DNA of 64,000 nucleotides from Conchocele bisecta (GCA_029237695.1 CM055265.1:214040506-214104505), one strand, 5' to 3'; counted from the first letter of the stretch, positions 1 to 12,519 are shown. Program-made: numbers and translations. The notes: generated from the letters alone by a model not told the origin.

Positions 1-1668
1 GTAGAACGTTATATAATGAAAAATGCTTAGGATAGTCAAGCGATTCTGAAAATACAAAACTTTATTTTTTCAATTTCATTGGAATTGCATCAATTTTTTT
101 TGAGTTTCATATGTTTTCGTCATTGGCAATGTCTTCTAATCACTTTGCCAGTGTACGTTTGTCAGTACATCAAGCCTCAAACCGTTGATGCAGCTTCAGC
201 TGCTCTAGTTCTTATTAGGTTTGAGGCGGCTTTCAGCTGCGCTGAAAACCTATTGTATTCGTTGGTTTTTTTTTTTTTTTTTTTTTTTTATTCAGCCGTT
301 CAGTCTACAGCCCAAACCGCTGGTCGGATCGACTTCAAATTTTGCATGCCGATTCGGATCAAGTGTGAGCAGAGAATCAGAGATTTTCAGAAATATCTTA
401 ATGCCACTTTCCACGAAACCGGAAGTGACGTCATATTTTCTATAACTTTCTATAACTTCCTTATTTTCCAACCGATTTCAAAAATTATTTTTGCATTGGA
501 AAGCTGACAACATTATCTCGGCCTCGCTGACAGTTCTCGGCTATCTGGTCAAATAAGAGAGCTATAGGGATTTGAAGTTGAAATATGTACATACTTTTCA
601 ACGATTTTGCCGAATTTTTGCCGAATTTCGGCTGATAACGGGTGGTCTTTGCAAACGTTTTCCAATTTGTACAGTAATGTCAGCAACATAATTTCTTGCC
701 AGTGTGATAGGGGAGTGTCAGGCGCATAAAAGATGATAATTTTCAGAGCTCTATCTTGACTACTTCCGGTTCTATTGAATGTCAAAGATGAACGTCTTTT
801 TTTTCAAGTTTTCAAAATAGAGCAAACGGATGTGACGTCAGCTTCGTTATTTATCAATAGATTTCAAAATTTCTTGCTGCGGTCGATATTTCAGTCATTT
901 AGCTAAAACTTTCCCGCTTTGTGCCCGGCCTATGGTGAAAAACAAACGAAAACTTCACTGGCGGAATATTGCACATATGTAATTTCCGTTTTATTAGGTG
1001 TATTTACAAATGGCGTAAACTGCAATCTAGGGGCGATAACTATCGAAAAATAATCATCCGCTGACTTACAGGCTCCCTCCATCTACACCAAACCGCTGGT
1101 CGGATCGACTTAAAATTTTGCATGCCGATTCGGATCAAGTGTGAGCAGAGACTCAGAGATTTTCAGATATCTGTTAATGCTACTTCCCACGAAAACTGAA
1201 GTGACATCATACTTCCTATAACTTCCTTATTTTCCAACCGATTTCAAAAATTCTTTTTGCATCGGAAAGCTGACAAAATTCTCTATCTCAGATTCGCTGA
1301 CAGTTTTCGGCTGTCTGCTCAAATAAAAGAGCTATATGCATTTGAAGTTGAAAAATGTACATACTTTTCAACGATTTTGCCGAATTTCGGCTGATAACGG
1401 GTGGTCTTTACAAACGTTTTCCAATAATTTGTACAGTACTGTCAGCACATAATTTCTTGCCAGGGTGATAGGGGAGTGTCAGCCGCATGAAAGATGATAA
1501 TTTTCAGAGCTATATCTTGACTACTTACGGCTCTATTCGATGTCAAAGATGAACGTATTTTTTCAAGTTTTCAAAATAGAGCAAACGGATGTGACGTCAG
1601 CTTCGTTATTTATCATTCGATTTCAATTGTTTTTGCTGTAGTCGATATTTCAGTCCTTTAGCTAAATC
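1..1668. repeat. Old dispersed repeat, duplicated in tandem
   Basis: No gene is supported here. A segment at about 312-908 recurs at about 1089-1668 in the same orientation with small indels; both copies begin with the motif AAACCGCTGGTCGGATCGAC and end near GATATTTCAGTC. A second short motif, CTCAAACCGTTGATGCAGCT, occurs at about 175 and 1866 and so brackets the pair. A run of about 20 T lies at 269-290. The short reading frames that cross the segment are not conserved between the two copies, which argues against coding. It looks like a non-autonomous element duplicated locally. Confidence 0.6.
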
Positions 1669-1671
1669 TTT

Positions 1672-1738
1672 GGCTGAGGATCGAACCCGGTATCCCTCGC
1701 TCCGAGCCCATCGCTCTACCTCTAAGCTAACCGGCCCC
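1672..1738 (-). repeat. tRNA-derived SINE head (minus strand)
   Basis: On the minus strand the sequence has a D-arm-like segment (TTAGCTTAGAGGTAGAGC) that fits a pol III A box, and GGGTTCGATCC that fits a B box, about 30 bases apart. The acceptor and anticodon stems do not pair well, so this is not a functional tRNA gene. It resembles the 5' head of a tRNA-derived SINE or a tRNA pseudogene. Confidence 0.55.
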
Positions 1739-1982
1739 CCATCGGTGTGATGATGCGAACACAATAATGTTGGACTGTTCATTCTAAAACTTCAGAAATT
1801 CTTTTTGCAACCGATAGTTTACACCTTGGGCTAAAGCTTAGTTACACATGAAATCAATGTTTGAGGCTCAAACCGTTGATGCAGCTCAAGCTGCTCTAGT
1901 TCTTTTTGTTTCCGCTCCCTTTCACTGAACTTCATGATATTCCATAAGTGTGTTTGCCTGGTGGCAGAGCTGCAGTTAAGAT

Positions 1983-2121
1983 GCGTAATTTCTCCATAAA
2001 AAATGGCAAGTTGGGAGTGCTTTAGAATCGTCTCAATGAGACGATTCTAAAGGACTCCCAACTTGCCATTTTTGATGAAGAAATAACAAAATATCACCCC
2101 AAGTTGGTCAAATTACGCACC
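1983..2121. repeat. Long inverted repeat (hairpin), MITE-like
   Basis: Two arms of about 50 bases face each other around position 2034. The left arm contains TGGCAAGTTGGGAGT and TTTAGAATCGTCTCA, and the right arm contains their reverse complements. An outer pair, GCGTAATTT and AAATTACGC, extends the stem with interruptions. It is probably a foldback MITE. No coding is seen. Confidence 0.65.
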
Positions 2122-2317
2122 TTAACTGGAGCGCTGTGGTGGTCCACTATGACAAATTCATGACCCCATCCCTCAAGTTCAGATATTTAGTATCTTATTA
2201 ACACCACATAATATACCATAATAACCCTAAATATTCGAACACCATTTATTCTCAGGATGCTGGGAGGGGAACACATACAAATATATGGTTTCCCCACTAC
2301 AATGCATTATATTTATC

Positions 2318-2351
2318 CCACCCACCCCCCCCCCCCCCCTCCCCCCCCCCC
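2318..2351. repeat. Poly-C tract
   Basis: A run of more than 30 almost pure C (G on the other strand) lies directly before the 170-bp tandem array. It is low-complexity sequence whose length is likely to be unstable or misassembled. Confidence 0.8.
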
Positions 2352-2399
2352 GCAACGAGTTGTGGGGGTTGTCCTGTCCGTCTGTCCGTCCGTGTGTCC

Positions 2400-3510
2400 G
2401 TAAACTTAACATCAGAGAAATATTGTTATAACTTATATTTCCTTCATCTAAAATGCTTGATATTTCACACATGCATTCCTGTAAGGCTCTACTACCATGC
2501 TGTGCCAAATCCACGACCGTCCAACCCCCGCAGATCCCAAGGTCAAGGTCAAATACTTAGTCTGTAAACTTAACATCAGAGAAATATTGTTATAACTTCT
2601 ATTTCTTTCATCTAAAATGCTTAATATTTCACACATGCATTCCTGTAAGGCTCTACTACCATGCTGTGCCAAATCCACAACCGTCCAACCCCCGCTGATC
2701 CAAAGGTCAAGGTCAAATACTTAAGTCTCTTTACAAAACTTAACATCAGAGAAATATTGTTCTAACTTCTATTTCCTTCATCTAAAATGCTTAATATTTC
2801 ACACATGCATTCCTGTAAGGCTCTACTACCATGCTGTGCCAAATCCACGACTGTCCAACCCCCAGATCCCAAGGAACAAGGTCAAATATCTAAGTTAGTC
2901 TGTAAACTTAACATCAGAGAAATATTGTTATAACTTCTATTTCTTTCATCTAAAATGCTTAATATTTCACACATGCATTCCTGTAAGGCTCTACTACCAT
3001 GCTGTGCCAAATCCACAACCGTCCAACCCCCGCTGATCCAAAGGTCAAGGTCAAATACTTAAGTCTCTTTACAAAACTTAACATCAGAGAAATATTGTTC
3101 TAACTTCTATTTCCTTCATCTAAAATGCTTAATATTTCACACATGCATTCCTGTAAGGCTCTACTACCATGCTGTGCCAAATCCACGACCGTCCAACCCC
3201 CGCAGATCCCAATGCCAAGGTCAAATACTTAGTCTCTTTACAAAACTTAACATCAGAGAAATAATTTATAACTTCAATTTCCTTCATTGAAAATTCTTAT
3301 TATTTCACTTGTGCATTCCTGTAAGGTTGAACTATCATGCTGTGACAAATCTACGACTGTCCGACCCCCGCTGATCCCAAGGTCAAGGTCACATACTTAG
3401 TCTCTTTACAAAACTTAACAGAGAAATATGTTATAACTTCTATTTCTTTCATTGAAAATTCTTAATATTTCATATGCTGTGACAAAATCCCCGCTGATCT
3501 CGAGGTCAAA
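2400..3510. repeat. Tandem array, unit about 170 bp, 6-7 copies
   Basis: Units begin with CTTAACATCAGAGAAATA and contain CACATGCATTCCTGTAAGGC and AAGGTCAAGGTCAAATACTT. Starts fall near 2405, 2570, 2740, 2907, 3077, 3247 and 3413, a spacing of about 165-170 bp. Copies diverge towards the right, with deletions in the last unit. Short minus-strand reading frames here repeat with the unit and are not genes. Confidence 0.85.
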
Positions 3511-3522
3511 GTCACATACTTA

Positions 3523-3766
3523 CCGTATAACCTCGAATTAACGCCCTCCTCCTAATAAACTCCCCTCTCCAAATTAAAAAAAAAAAAAAAAATGGACCAA
3601 GGGCCGCAAATTTCAAACACAAATAATCCTTAAATCCTTATTTGTGTTTGAAATTGGCGGTCCTTGGTAAGCTTATTTTTTATTTATTTTTTTTAGTGGC
3701 TAATAAACGCCCTCCTTTTGTAAAAAGTAACGCCCCCGGGGACGTTAATTTGAGGTTATACGGTAG
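3523..3766. mobile_element. MITE with about 25-bp terminal inverted repeats and TA target site
   Basis: The left end CCGTATAACCTCGAATTAAC is the near-perfect reverse complement of the right end GTTAATTTGAGGTTATACGG, and both are flanked by TA. An internal palindrome at about 3598-3668 is built on CAAATTTCAAACACAAATAA and its complement. No coding capacity. The TA flank suggests a Tc1/mariner-like mobiliser; that part is inference. Confidence 0.7.
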
Positions 3767-4104
3767 TCTCTTTACAAAAATTAACGTCAGAGAAATCGGT
3801 TATAACTTCTATTTCCTTGCTCGGATCTGCTTCACATTTCACATTTCACACACTCATTGCTCCAATGGACCTCTACCACCCTGTGACAAATTCACGTTCA
3901 TGCCGCTCCCGCTAATCCCAGAGTCAAGGTCACAAGCCCACACACTTGGAAATTTTTTACATATTTTAGGGGTACCTGGGCCCACGCGGGGGGTATTCCG
4001 TAAGCCTCGCTTATTGACCAATCTAGTTTGGGTTTGGTATGGTTGTATTGGCTTACCACAATAACAATGTATTTGGACACAATTTATCAAAGTTTTCAGA
4101 AAAT

Positions 4105-4770
4105 TTGTCTGAATATTTAGGTTTATTACTAGGGATGTCGGAGTTTTTTCAAAAATTGAGATTTTTATGGATTGTTTGGTATCAACTTAAAGCTGAGGAA
4201 TGTAGTTGTGCAATGCAAGTTATTTCATCAAGATATCTTGATTAGTTAAGAAGTTATTCAATTTTGAAAGTGGAGAACTTCGGAAATTTTCGGATTTAAA
4301 GATTTTTTTTAAATGTGTAGAATTGAGTGTTTGATATCCATTTAAAGGTATTGAAGAATGCAAAACAATGGAAGTTGTTTCATCAATTTTTAATTTCGAG
4401 AAATAAAAAAAAATTGTAAAAAAAAATAATTTGTTTTTTAATTTAGTGGATATTTTTTCCGAAAAAGTATGCAGTATGGAGTGTTTGGTATCCAATTAAA
4501 GGTATTAAAGAATGCAAAACAATGAAAGTTGTTTCATCAAGATATCTTGATTGGTTAAGAAGTTATTCAATTTTCTATTTCGAGAAATAACAAATTTTCT
4601 AAAAAATATATTGCCAATTTTGAATGTAGTGGATATTTTTTCCAAAACAAAAGTGTGCATTATGGAGTGTTCGGTATCAAATTAAAGGTATTGAAAAAAT
4701 GCAAAACTATAGAAGTTGTTTCATCAAGATACCTTGATTGGTTTAGGAGTTATTCAAATTTTCAAATTTG
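4105..4770. repeat. Degenerate tandem repeat, AT-rich, unit about 150-185 bp
   Basis: The motif AAGTTGTTTCATCAAGATATC, followed by a GTTAAGAAGTTATTCA-like string, recurs at about 4220, 4365, 4525 and 4710, interleaved with GGTATTGAAGAATGCAAAAC. The copies are diverged and AT-rich. No gene is supported. Confidence 0.6.
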
Positions 4771-5115
4771 GGGGGAAAAAAGCAACGTTTTTTTGTGCAG
4801 AGATCTTAAAACCGGATAATATACATACACCACTTGATAGTAAGTAGCTCAATTATTTTTTGCACAAAGATGTTCATGTCAAGATTATAATGTGTTAATG
4901 AATAGAGCTGTTTGGTGTGTTTATAACATGTTTTGATTTAAATATATTCACAAACTGAATATTAATGGCCGAACTAATGAATGGACCGAATTACAAAAAC
5001 TTTTTATCTATCCAAAATACAAGGTCGGCGGTGAGATTATCTAAGATAGTACGCTCTCATTTAATTAACCAACAATTAATCAACAGTGGCTCTCATACAC
5101 GGATTGATTGATAAT
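4771..5115. other. AT-rich non-coding stretch
   Basis: No open reading frame with protein-like composition, no clear inverted repeat and no RNA gene is visible. Confidence 0.5.
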
Positions 5116-5215
5116 TTGTGTTTAACGGCATATCAACAGCTAAGGTCATTTAAGGCTTGGCCAACGGGTCTATCCCGTATTTAATGTGTCCATAATGAGA
5201 GAAATTCCCAAAACC
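5116..5215 (-). repeat. SINE-like 3' tail fragment (minus strand)
   Basis: The segment carries the reverse complement of the tail motif seen at 21524-21575 (a GACCTTAGCTGTTGATAGGCCGTTAAAC-type string). It reads GTTTAACGGCATATCAACAGC followed by AAGGTCATTTAAGGC. It is therefore a partial minus-strand copy of the same retroposon family. Confidence 0.55.
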
Positions 5216-5742
5216 AGAACTGAATATTTACAGAAAAATCAATATTCAGCCATGAAATTAGAATATCCTATCCTGGTGCTAGGTCCATTCCACACCAGCT
5301 ACTTAGCACAACCACAAAAGTAGTATGATCAACACTAAAGTAATTTGATCTGACATGTGGCTGCAGAGGCAACAAGAAAATATGGCTTGTTGGCACACAA
5401 ATGCCCATGGTGGCAGATTGGAGAAACTGTGTCACAAGTTAATTAACCAAGTGATACGTATTCACAAGCGTATTTGTGAAGGTCAAAAGGTCAAAGTCAT
5501 ATTAAGGCCAGCATGGATGTATGGCATTTGTCCACATGTACGATGTATTAAAATATTAAAGTAATCCATCAAGGGAAATGGAAGTGATGATGACAGAAAT
5601 GAGAAACTTGGGCAAATTTCTTAATGTGTGAAAAAGTTGTGACGGTCAAGATCATAAAAATGGCAGCATGGATGTGTGGCATTTGTCCACAGGTATGCTG
5701 TGTTGAACTGTTTATGTTCAAATGATATAGAAGTTATGACAG
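5216..5742. other. Non-coding stretch with a short duplicated motif
   Basis: A phrase built on GGCAGCATGGATGTGTGGCATTTGTCCACA recurs in altered form at about 5507, 5660 and 6045, indicating an old degenerate tandem repeat that continues beyond the inserted SINE at 5743. No coding sequence is supported. Confidence 0.45.
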
Positions 5743-5945
5743 TTTGTTGGTGTTTAACGGCCTATCAAGCAGCTATATATGGTCATATATGGTTATATAA
5801 GGTCGGGCCAACGGGTTCGATTACGATTAATCATACTCAGATAAGGCGTACAACTCTCACATACAAGAAAACCAAAAACACACGAGGGCCAAACTAGGTC
5901 TCCGGTCGGGATTCATGTAAGGAAGAATCCCGATCGTTAAATACC
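5743..5945 (-). mobile_element. SINE copy (minus strand)
   Basis: The left edge TTGTTGGTGTTTAACGGCC is the reverse complement of the SINE tail GGCCGTTAAACCCCAACAA seen at 21549. The body contains GGCCAACGGGTTCGATTACG and a short inverted pair, CGGTCGGGATTC and GAATCCCGATCG. It is a reverse-oriented member of the retroposon family that is widespread in this window. Confidence 0.55.
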
Positions 5946-7736
5946 CCACCGGTTACCCACGAAGAAATGAACAACTCTGCCAAACTTCTTAACGTGGTGA
6001 AAAAATTCAAAGTTGTGAACGCCAAAAGGTGAAGGTCATATTAAGGGCAGCATGGATGTGTGGTTGTTGTTCAGAAGTATGCTATGCTTTAAAATATTTA
6101 ACTAATCTAATCCTATCTAACCAATCCTTAAAGTGATATAAAAGTTATGACAGAATTGACCAGCGAACCTCTTAATGCAAACTGGGGGGAGGGGGTCAAT
6201 ATTTTAGCTGTAAACTTCTACCTACATCTATTTGTGCCTGTTGGAGAAAGGAAGAGTAGCGCTTGGGTAGGGAGGATTGACAGTCTAGTGTCTCAAAATT
6301 GTTGAACATATATTCAAAGTGAATCTACAAGGACCCACACACACACAGAGGCATCATTAAACAACAATTTTGCACTTTAATCTTACACCAAAAATGGCCA
6401 GTTCAACTGTAACGCTGGCTTTTTCGATGTGGAAGTGAAAATAAAATGGTCGCGAAAACCCATGACACGGCTCGTGTTCCGAACTTCCGGTTTGATATGA
6501 GGTTACTAAAAAAGTTTGCCACCGAGTGCGCACAAGCCAAACGGTTCAATACAGTGTTTTTTGGGCACATTAATGATTGTTAAAGAAACTGTCGATGTCC
6601 TAGGATGTCGAATCCAGAGGTTCCTATAAAAATCACTGTTCAAATATTTACCTCTTTCTAGCACCAAAAACACGATTTTCTTCTCAGAAATTTCAACAGC
6701 AGACAACAGAATCATGTAGAGGGTGCTTTATTCTTTCCGTTGACATGCCCAAATTAAATATCCATCAAGAAATTATCGTGTTATCGAAATTATGCCACAC
6801 CACCTATCACATGATTTTTCAAAATGGCGGCGTCCAAAAAAACGCGCAAGTGATTAGAATTTATCGATTAAAAGTCACCCACATGTTACATATTTAAAAA
6901 AACAACATCGTAAGTCATAAAATATACATTACACAATGTGCGTGTATGTTTTTTATTAACTAAATCGTCCAATATTGATAAAAAATCGACTTTGAAAACG
7001 GCCAAATTTAACATTGGGTCAGAAGGCAAACCGTAAATCGGGGAAAACTCAGACATCCCTATTATTACGGTAGTTTGTGATACATTTTTTTATCATACCT
7101 GCTTGCGTTTGGCGTGATATAGTTGCCGCTTTTGGCGTGCGTCCGGCATTTGCTTTAAAGTTTTTTAGTACCAAATATCTCCACAACCCTTAGTCTGATT
7201 GACTTGAAACTTCATATACCTCTTTATCATAATCAATGTTTTCATTCTATAGCCTACCCATGCGGCCCCATGACCAGGTTCAAGGTCAAATTACTTTCTT
7301 TGACTTGTATACCCTTTGGAATATTTTCATGCATTTGCACACATTCATAGACGACAATCCAAAGGTGTTCCCATGCTGGATCTACAGTGTTTGCAAATGG
7401 CTTTATGGTCTGTAGGGTTGAAAGAGTTCTGCACTACCATGACTGAATTGCTAATGATGTGGCCATGATCAGACTGTGTATATACAGGCTGATCTGGGGC
7501 TATGCTGGATGCACATATCGTAAGGTATTCATTGCTGACCAGTGGCTGACTGGTTGTATTCCTGTAATATGGAATAAAAATCATAAGTAGTTGCCATGAC
7601 ATCCGCCAATTTACTGCATACCAAGATCGGTATCAACATAATTATTTGCAGCAATGACAATTTCTAAGCCGTATCACATTGAACAACATTGTTATATAAT
7701 GCTCCTGTTTCATTACATTCTCACCAGCTGTTACTT
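5946..7736. other. Non-coding repeat-derived region
   Basis: No gene is supported. The part at about 7190-7310 resembles 21630-21720: both carry TTGAAACTTCATATAC, then TTTTCATT, then a CCCATCCATGTGGCCCC-like string and AAGGTCAAAT. This is a shared dispersed repeat. The remainder is AT-rich with no recognisable structure. Confidence 0.45.
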
Positions 7737-7938
7737 ACCGTAATAACCCTAAGTATTCTGACACCATTTATTTGGGGAAATGCATACAATATATGGTTTC
7801 CCCACAACAGTGAGCGTGCCAGTATTTATGGTTAATATGGCAGTACTGGTTTCATCACAATAACAATGTATTCGGACACAATTTGCTTTGGGTTTCCCCA
7901 ATGCAAATTGTGTCCGAATATATAGGGTTATTACAGTA
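7737..7938. mobile_element. MITE with about 30-bp terminal inverted repeats
   Basis: The left end ACCGTAATAACCCTAAGTAT and the right end (read in reverse) ACTGTAATAACCCTATATAT match. Both are flanked by TA and followed inward by a TTCxGACACxATTT motif. Related fragments lie at about 2213-2310 and 4058-4090. No coding. Confidence 0.6.
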
Positions 7939-8287
7939 TATGTGGCTGTGACTGGAGAAATGGGACTTATGGGTTTTGCGAGAGTATAGATCCAGATCAG
8001 CCTGCGCATCCGCGCAGTCTAATCAGGATCTTCACTGTTCGCCATACCATAAATGAAACACAATTGTCATGCTTTTAACAATCGATATACAGTCGAGAAC
8101 CAGTATCTCGAAGTTGAAGGGAGATCGTATTTTAGTCGAGATAGGACTAGGTTCGAGATACCGAGGAAGTGACATGGTCAAATATTTTTGCAAAAAAATA
8201 TCAAATTATGTTACCCATCACATCACGAGTAAACAATAAAGGAATAATGAAACAAAGCATGTATTGCTTTTTATGTCTTCAAACTAA

Positions 8288-8443
8288 CCTGAATGGTTGC
8301 AAACTGATAGGTTGCTATGAAATCGTCCTAATAATAAAAATCTGCCTACTCTAATCACTCAAATAACCCACCATAGACCATTCCGCTCTACCCACAGCCA
8401 ATTGGCTAGTCCGCTATTTAAACTCCTCCTATTATTTTAGGAC
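8288..8443 (+). repeat. DIRS left inverted terminal repeat
   Basis: This segment, which includes CCAATTGGCTAGTCCGCTAT, is the reverse complement of 14765-14920. The extra outermost bases at 8269-8287 are not shared with the right end, but they reappear in the internal complementary region, as expected for DIRS. Confidence 0.85.
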
Positions 8444-8755
8444 GCTATCAAGAGTGCAGGTATATTTGTCTCTCTCTTTATTTCGTGCTTATTTTGAATT
8501 TCTGCCGTGTATTGTGCCGTATTTGTCATTATATTTAGTTCAATACATATTATTATCACTCTTGTGTGTTACGTGGTTATTCTCCATTGCATTTTTTGGG
8601 GTTTTTCACGGTGTTTTACTTTGTGTCACATATTTTCGCGTGTACGCGATTCGTAACCTAACGGGTTCGTCCCAAGTGGATTCGCTCCCGTGACACATTT
8701 TTTGTAGCGTTTTTGCGTTTCTTCTATCAGGTTTTGTTATACAATACTTGTTAGA

Positions 8756-10760
8756 ATGCCGCAATCACGCGCTGCGTGTGGACACATGACTTCTCCTTGG
8801 GATACCCATACGGACAGGTGCTTTGCCTGTTGCGGGTGTTGCAAAGAGAGGCCATGTGATTTGTCCGTCCGTTGGACGGATTCGACGTGGGGCAAGGCTG
8901 GGTCTAGAAGGTCCCATACCTCACGTCTGTAGAAGTCTGTGTCCGAGTCTCAGCTCTTGGGAGCAGTGGAACCGTCCGAGGTTTCGGAGGTTGTGTTAAG
9001 TGATAGGCCGGTGATCCATACAGGGGATACCGGGCTGCTGGGGCCGGTGCCTGATCTCTATCACCCGGTTCGCAGAGGGCTATACCTATCACAGGGGTGT
9101 TTCGGCCGGTTCTTGATACTATATCACCCGGTTTGAAGCTGACCCAGCCTCTCTCAGTAGAGGCGCCCGGCACCGGGCACCGGGCACCGGGCACCGGGCA
9201 CCGGGCACCGGGCACCGGGCACCGGGCACCGGGCACCGGTCACCGGGCACCGGGCACCGGGCACCGGGCACCGGGCACCGGTTATGTCACCGGGCACCGG
9301 GCACCGGTCACCGGGCACCGGGCACCGGGCATTATGTCACCGGGCACCGGGCACCGGGCACCGGGCACCGGGCACCGGGCACCGGGCACCGGTTAGGCTA
9401 CCGGGCACCGGTCAAACACCTGGCACCGGGCACCAGACTCTCCTTGGACAGCCTGCTGCTTCCGGTAGGAAGACGTTCTTGTCTTCGGTTGGTCTTCGTT
9501 CTACGTGTTCACGTAAGTCGAGGAGTCGATCTCGTCGTAGGTCAGGATTGGGTTAGCTCTTCGATTTCGGGTTCGGAGTTTAGATCTTGTTCTTCCTTTT
9601 CCTCGAGGTCATTCTCAGGTTTTGGAACAGGTTCATCTAGATCTCGTTCTCTGTTCGTCGTAGGAGACGGTTGTATAGGGCTTCTACATGTAGTACCTAG
9701 CTTCGGCAGTACATATACTATTTGGAACGATACAGTACAGTTCTGTTGATTCAGATTCCACGTATGTGGTAGATGACTGCCAGTCTAGGGTTGCTGCGGC
9801 AGGTGCTTATCACATTCACCCGGTCACAACGTACCCTAACTCTCGCAGGAGAGGTGCCGGTATTGTGTTACGGGCACCGGGCACCGGGCACCGGGCACCG
9901 GGCACCGGGCAGGCACCGGGGTAGCAACTATTTCTGACCGGGGTGTTCGTGGGGTTCGTTATCCTGTGTACATATTGTGTTTTTGTATCCGGCTCCTCGA
10001 GATCTAGCTCTTCCGTTCTCGGAGGAGACGGTCGAGGTGGTATTGGACGCCGTGGTGATTTGGCTCCGTACTTGTCTGGCCTCTCTTTATTCGAGTGTAT
10101 ATGAGTTCGAATTCCAGTCTATATTCAGGACTCGACACGCGATAGAGTTATGATGGTTCAGTTGGCTAAGATTCTGGAGTTCCTGTCTAAGTCCTAGTAC
10201 TTAGTGGGTTTGTCGGCTCTTTCACAGCTGGTGGTTTTGCCAGTGGAGCCTCCCATAGGGGTACTTCCTCGGATGGCTGTTGTGAGGCAGATTCGGTGGT
10301 GGTGGAATTGCCGGAGTTGTCGTGGTTTCATTGCTCTCCTACAGTAGGGCTTCTTGTTACGTACATTGGGGAGCTTTAGGTAGGATTTGGCCACTGCGGG
10401 TGGGGTTCCTAGTGCTCAAACTTTGATCGCCACACTGGGGTCTAAGTTCTACATGCCCCTCTATGCGGTATGGTTTTTTGAGATCTCCGTTTCTGGACAA
10501 GGACGCCGCAGCGTTTGGGATATCTTCGGCTCCTGGTCCTGGTTCGCGTTTGCGAAGGCATGGGTGTAGGCTGTTAAGTCGATTGTGGCTATGCCAACTT
10601 TCGATTTATGTTTGAATCAGTATGATTCATCGTCTCTGGACGCAGTGCTTCAGTCGGCGATTTGTGCCGCTAAGCCTCTTGTCAACATGTCTTTGGAGTT
10701 TTCTATGGACATGCTCTTGTCCAGGTGAGACGCAGTGATAGCCGGCTAGTTTTTTCTTGA
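8756..10760 (+). pseudogene. DIRS gag-like ORF1 remnant
   Basis: An ATG at 8756 opens a frame with a cysteine/histidine-rich start containing CGHMTSPWDTHTDRC and CCGCCKERPCDLSVRW. This resembles the N-terminal zinc-binding region found in DIRS/Ngaro ORF1 proteins. The frame breaks after about 60 residues and continues in others. A CACCGGG microsatellite has expanded inside (9166-9440). Further down, at about 10590-10740, a segment reads like the helical part of a gag protein (FDLCLNQYDSSSLDAVLQ) before further stops. The product would package the element's RNA; here it is a pseudogene. Confidence 0.6.
9166..9440. repeat. CACCGGG microsatellite, about 35 units, with a second patch at 9870-9925
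   Basis: The 7-bp unit CACCGGG is repeated almost perfectly, broken by CACCGGTTATGTCACCGG-like interruptions at about 9280 and 9330. A second short array of the same unit lies at 9870-9925. Because 7 is not a multiple of 3, stop-free frames arise on both strands and mimic Gly/His/Arg/Ala/Pro-rich proteins; these are artefacts. Confidence 0.9.
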
Positions 10761-10989
10761 ACGGCCATAGTTTTGCTTCGTTCGCCTCTTTTGACCTCTG
10801 TTAATTGTGCGATCGAACGGCCAAAGGGCAGCTACGGTACCGATGGTCCCTCCTGCTGCTCCTTCTTGTCTACCTCCTGTGGGGTCGTTTCCCCTGACGG
10901 GGGTATTTTCAAGGGTTTAGTAGTCTCTCTCTTGAAGTATAGTGCTATAGAGGAAGTTCGGGACGTGGTCGGAGCGCCATTTGCCCGGT

Positions 10990-11871
10990 AGACTGGGTTG
11001 TTTCCATAGATCTGCGGGTCTCGTACTTCCACGTGCCCTTCCGCAGATGCTCTCGGAAGTTTAAGTTGTTTCCGAGTTTTGTGTCTTTTAGATCTAGAGT
11101 AGTCGTAGTTGGTTCCCACACAGGATTTTTCTTAGGTGGGAATGAGCTTATTGACCGATCTATCAGTCATCATAGTACCTTTGGACAGGGTGCGTGGCAT
11201 CTTGTTTTAGTTTCCGGGTACTGGTCAGAGGTTCTCTGTCAGCTAGGAAATTTCTGCACTCCTGGAATTTCGGGTGCAGAATAGGGGAAGGTTATGTTTG
11301 CGACCTCCAGTATTACTTACTAGGGCTATGGAGGCCGCACCCCGATCCTTTGGATCGGTCTCTGCCTAGGATCACCATCTTTCTACGTTGTATCAGATGG
11401 TGGGCAGTGGAGGTCTGGTTCCTACAGGGATTTCCCATAGTGTTACCTCCTCCTACTCGCTTTTCTGTCCACAGACGCGTCGTGAGAAGGCTGGGGGGCT
11501 CATTGGAGCCCCTACATTGGTGTGTTGGTGGTCAGTGCAGGAAACTCAGGACACATCAACATGTTTTAGCTTTTGGCAGTGTTCCGGGGGTTGACAGCGG
11601 CGGATTCTGTTCTGCACGGGACAGGTGGTTATGGTTTCTGCGGTCATCTCCGGTTCTGACGGAATGGCTTCTGCATCCGTTGGTGTCCAGTGCTATCTTG
11701 TCCGGATGGGGGTATCCATTTGTGGTTTTGTTGCGGCAAGGCTCAAACGTCGGTTTTATTTTTTTCCTCTGTTTGCGCCCACGTACCGATTCGGACTTTT
11801 CAATTTACTCGTTCCAGTATAACTTCGGACCCATGTACTGCATGTTGGACATTGCTAAGGAAGTGATTTGA
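10990..11871 (+). pseudogene. DIRS reverse transcriptase / RNase H remnant
   Basis: Across shifting frames the translation shows SIDLRVSYFHVPFRRCSRKF (about 11004-11063), matching the first catalytic-aspartate motif of DIRS reverse transcriptase. A later stretch contains LQYYLLGLWRPHPDPLDRS and WWAVEVWFLQGFP (about 11306-11430), resembling the thumb/RNase H linker of DIRS, and then a degenerate RNase H-like segment. Several stops and frameshifts are present. The original enzyme would copy the element's RNA into DNA. Confidence 0.65.
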
Positions 11872-12519
11872 GATACCAACTGTTCGTGTTTATAAGATCG
11901 CATGTAATTCACTCAATTGTAATTATTATAAACTAGCGTCCGGTTAATGATTATGGCATTTACGGATCGATTCATGTCAGGCATATAATTGGCTATTAAC
12001 AAGAGTATTTTTGTGATTTCACGTCACACTGTCGTTAATTGGTTGACCACGGCTTACGTGGTCGGCTTTGACGGTATTCCGCGATTGTAACACGGTTACC
12101 GGCGGCATGTTTTGATCACTTTGTATGTGTGAAAAACTTACCTGTGCCAATTAAGTTTGACCAGACTTTACGACGCCCGCTGTTCAAATTGCATATCGAC
12201 ATTACAGTATAATGTGTATTAATTATACCATCGGGACTTGTTTTCCACATCGATATAAACGAAATGTCGACATTTCCGATATCGATATATCAGGTATGTA
12301 ATGTATGAGTTATATAGCAGTTCGGCCGGGACCACTAGCGTATATCGACATAAGCAGGTATATCGATGTAAGCAATGTCGACATAACGCGTATCGACTGT
12401 ATATACAACATGCTGTTGTCACTCCATCATTTCTGAAGCAATTGGGTATTTCAAAATGTTAATTGTGTTAAATAGAAGCACACTGCTGTTTACACATCAG
12501 CAGTTTCTCCTATGACCGA

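Noticed and set aside
8904..9556. Open frames rich in Gly/His/Arg/Ala/Pro on both strands
   Set aside because: Produced by the CACCGGG microsatellite; overlapping frames on both strands cannot all be genes and none has a conserved end.
11872..12519. A further DIRS gene in the gap before the recombinase remnant
   Set aside because: No family motif could be read in any frame; left unassigned.
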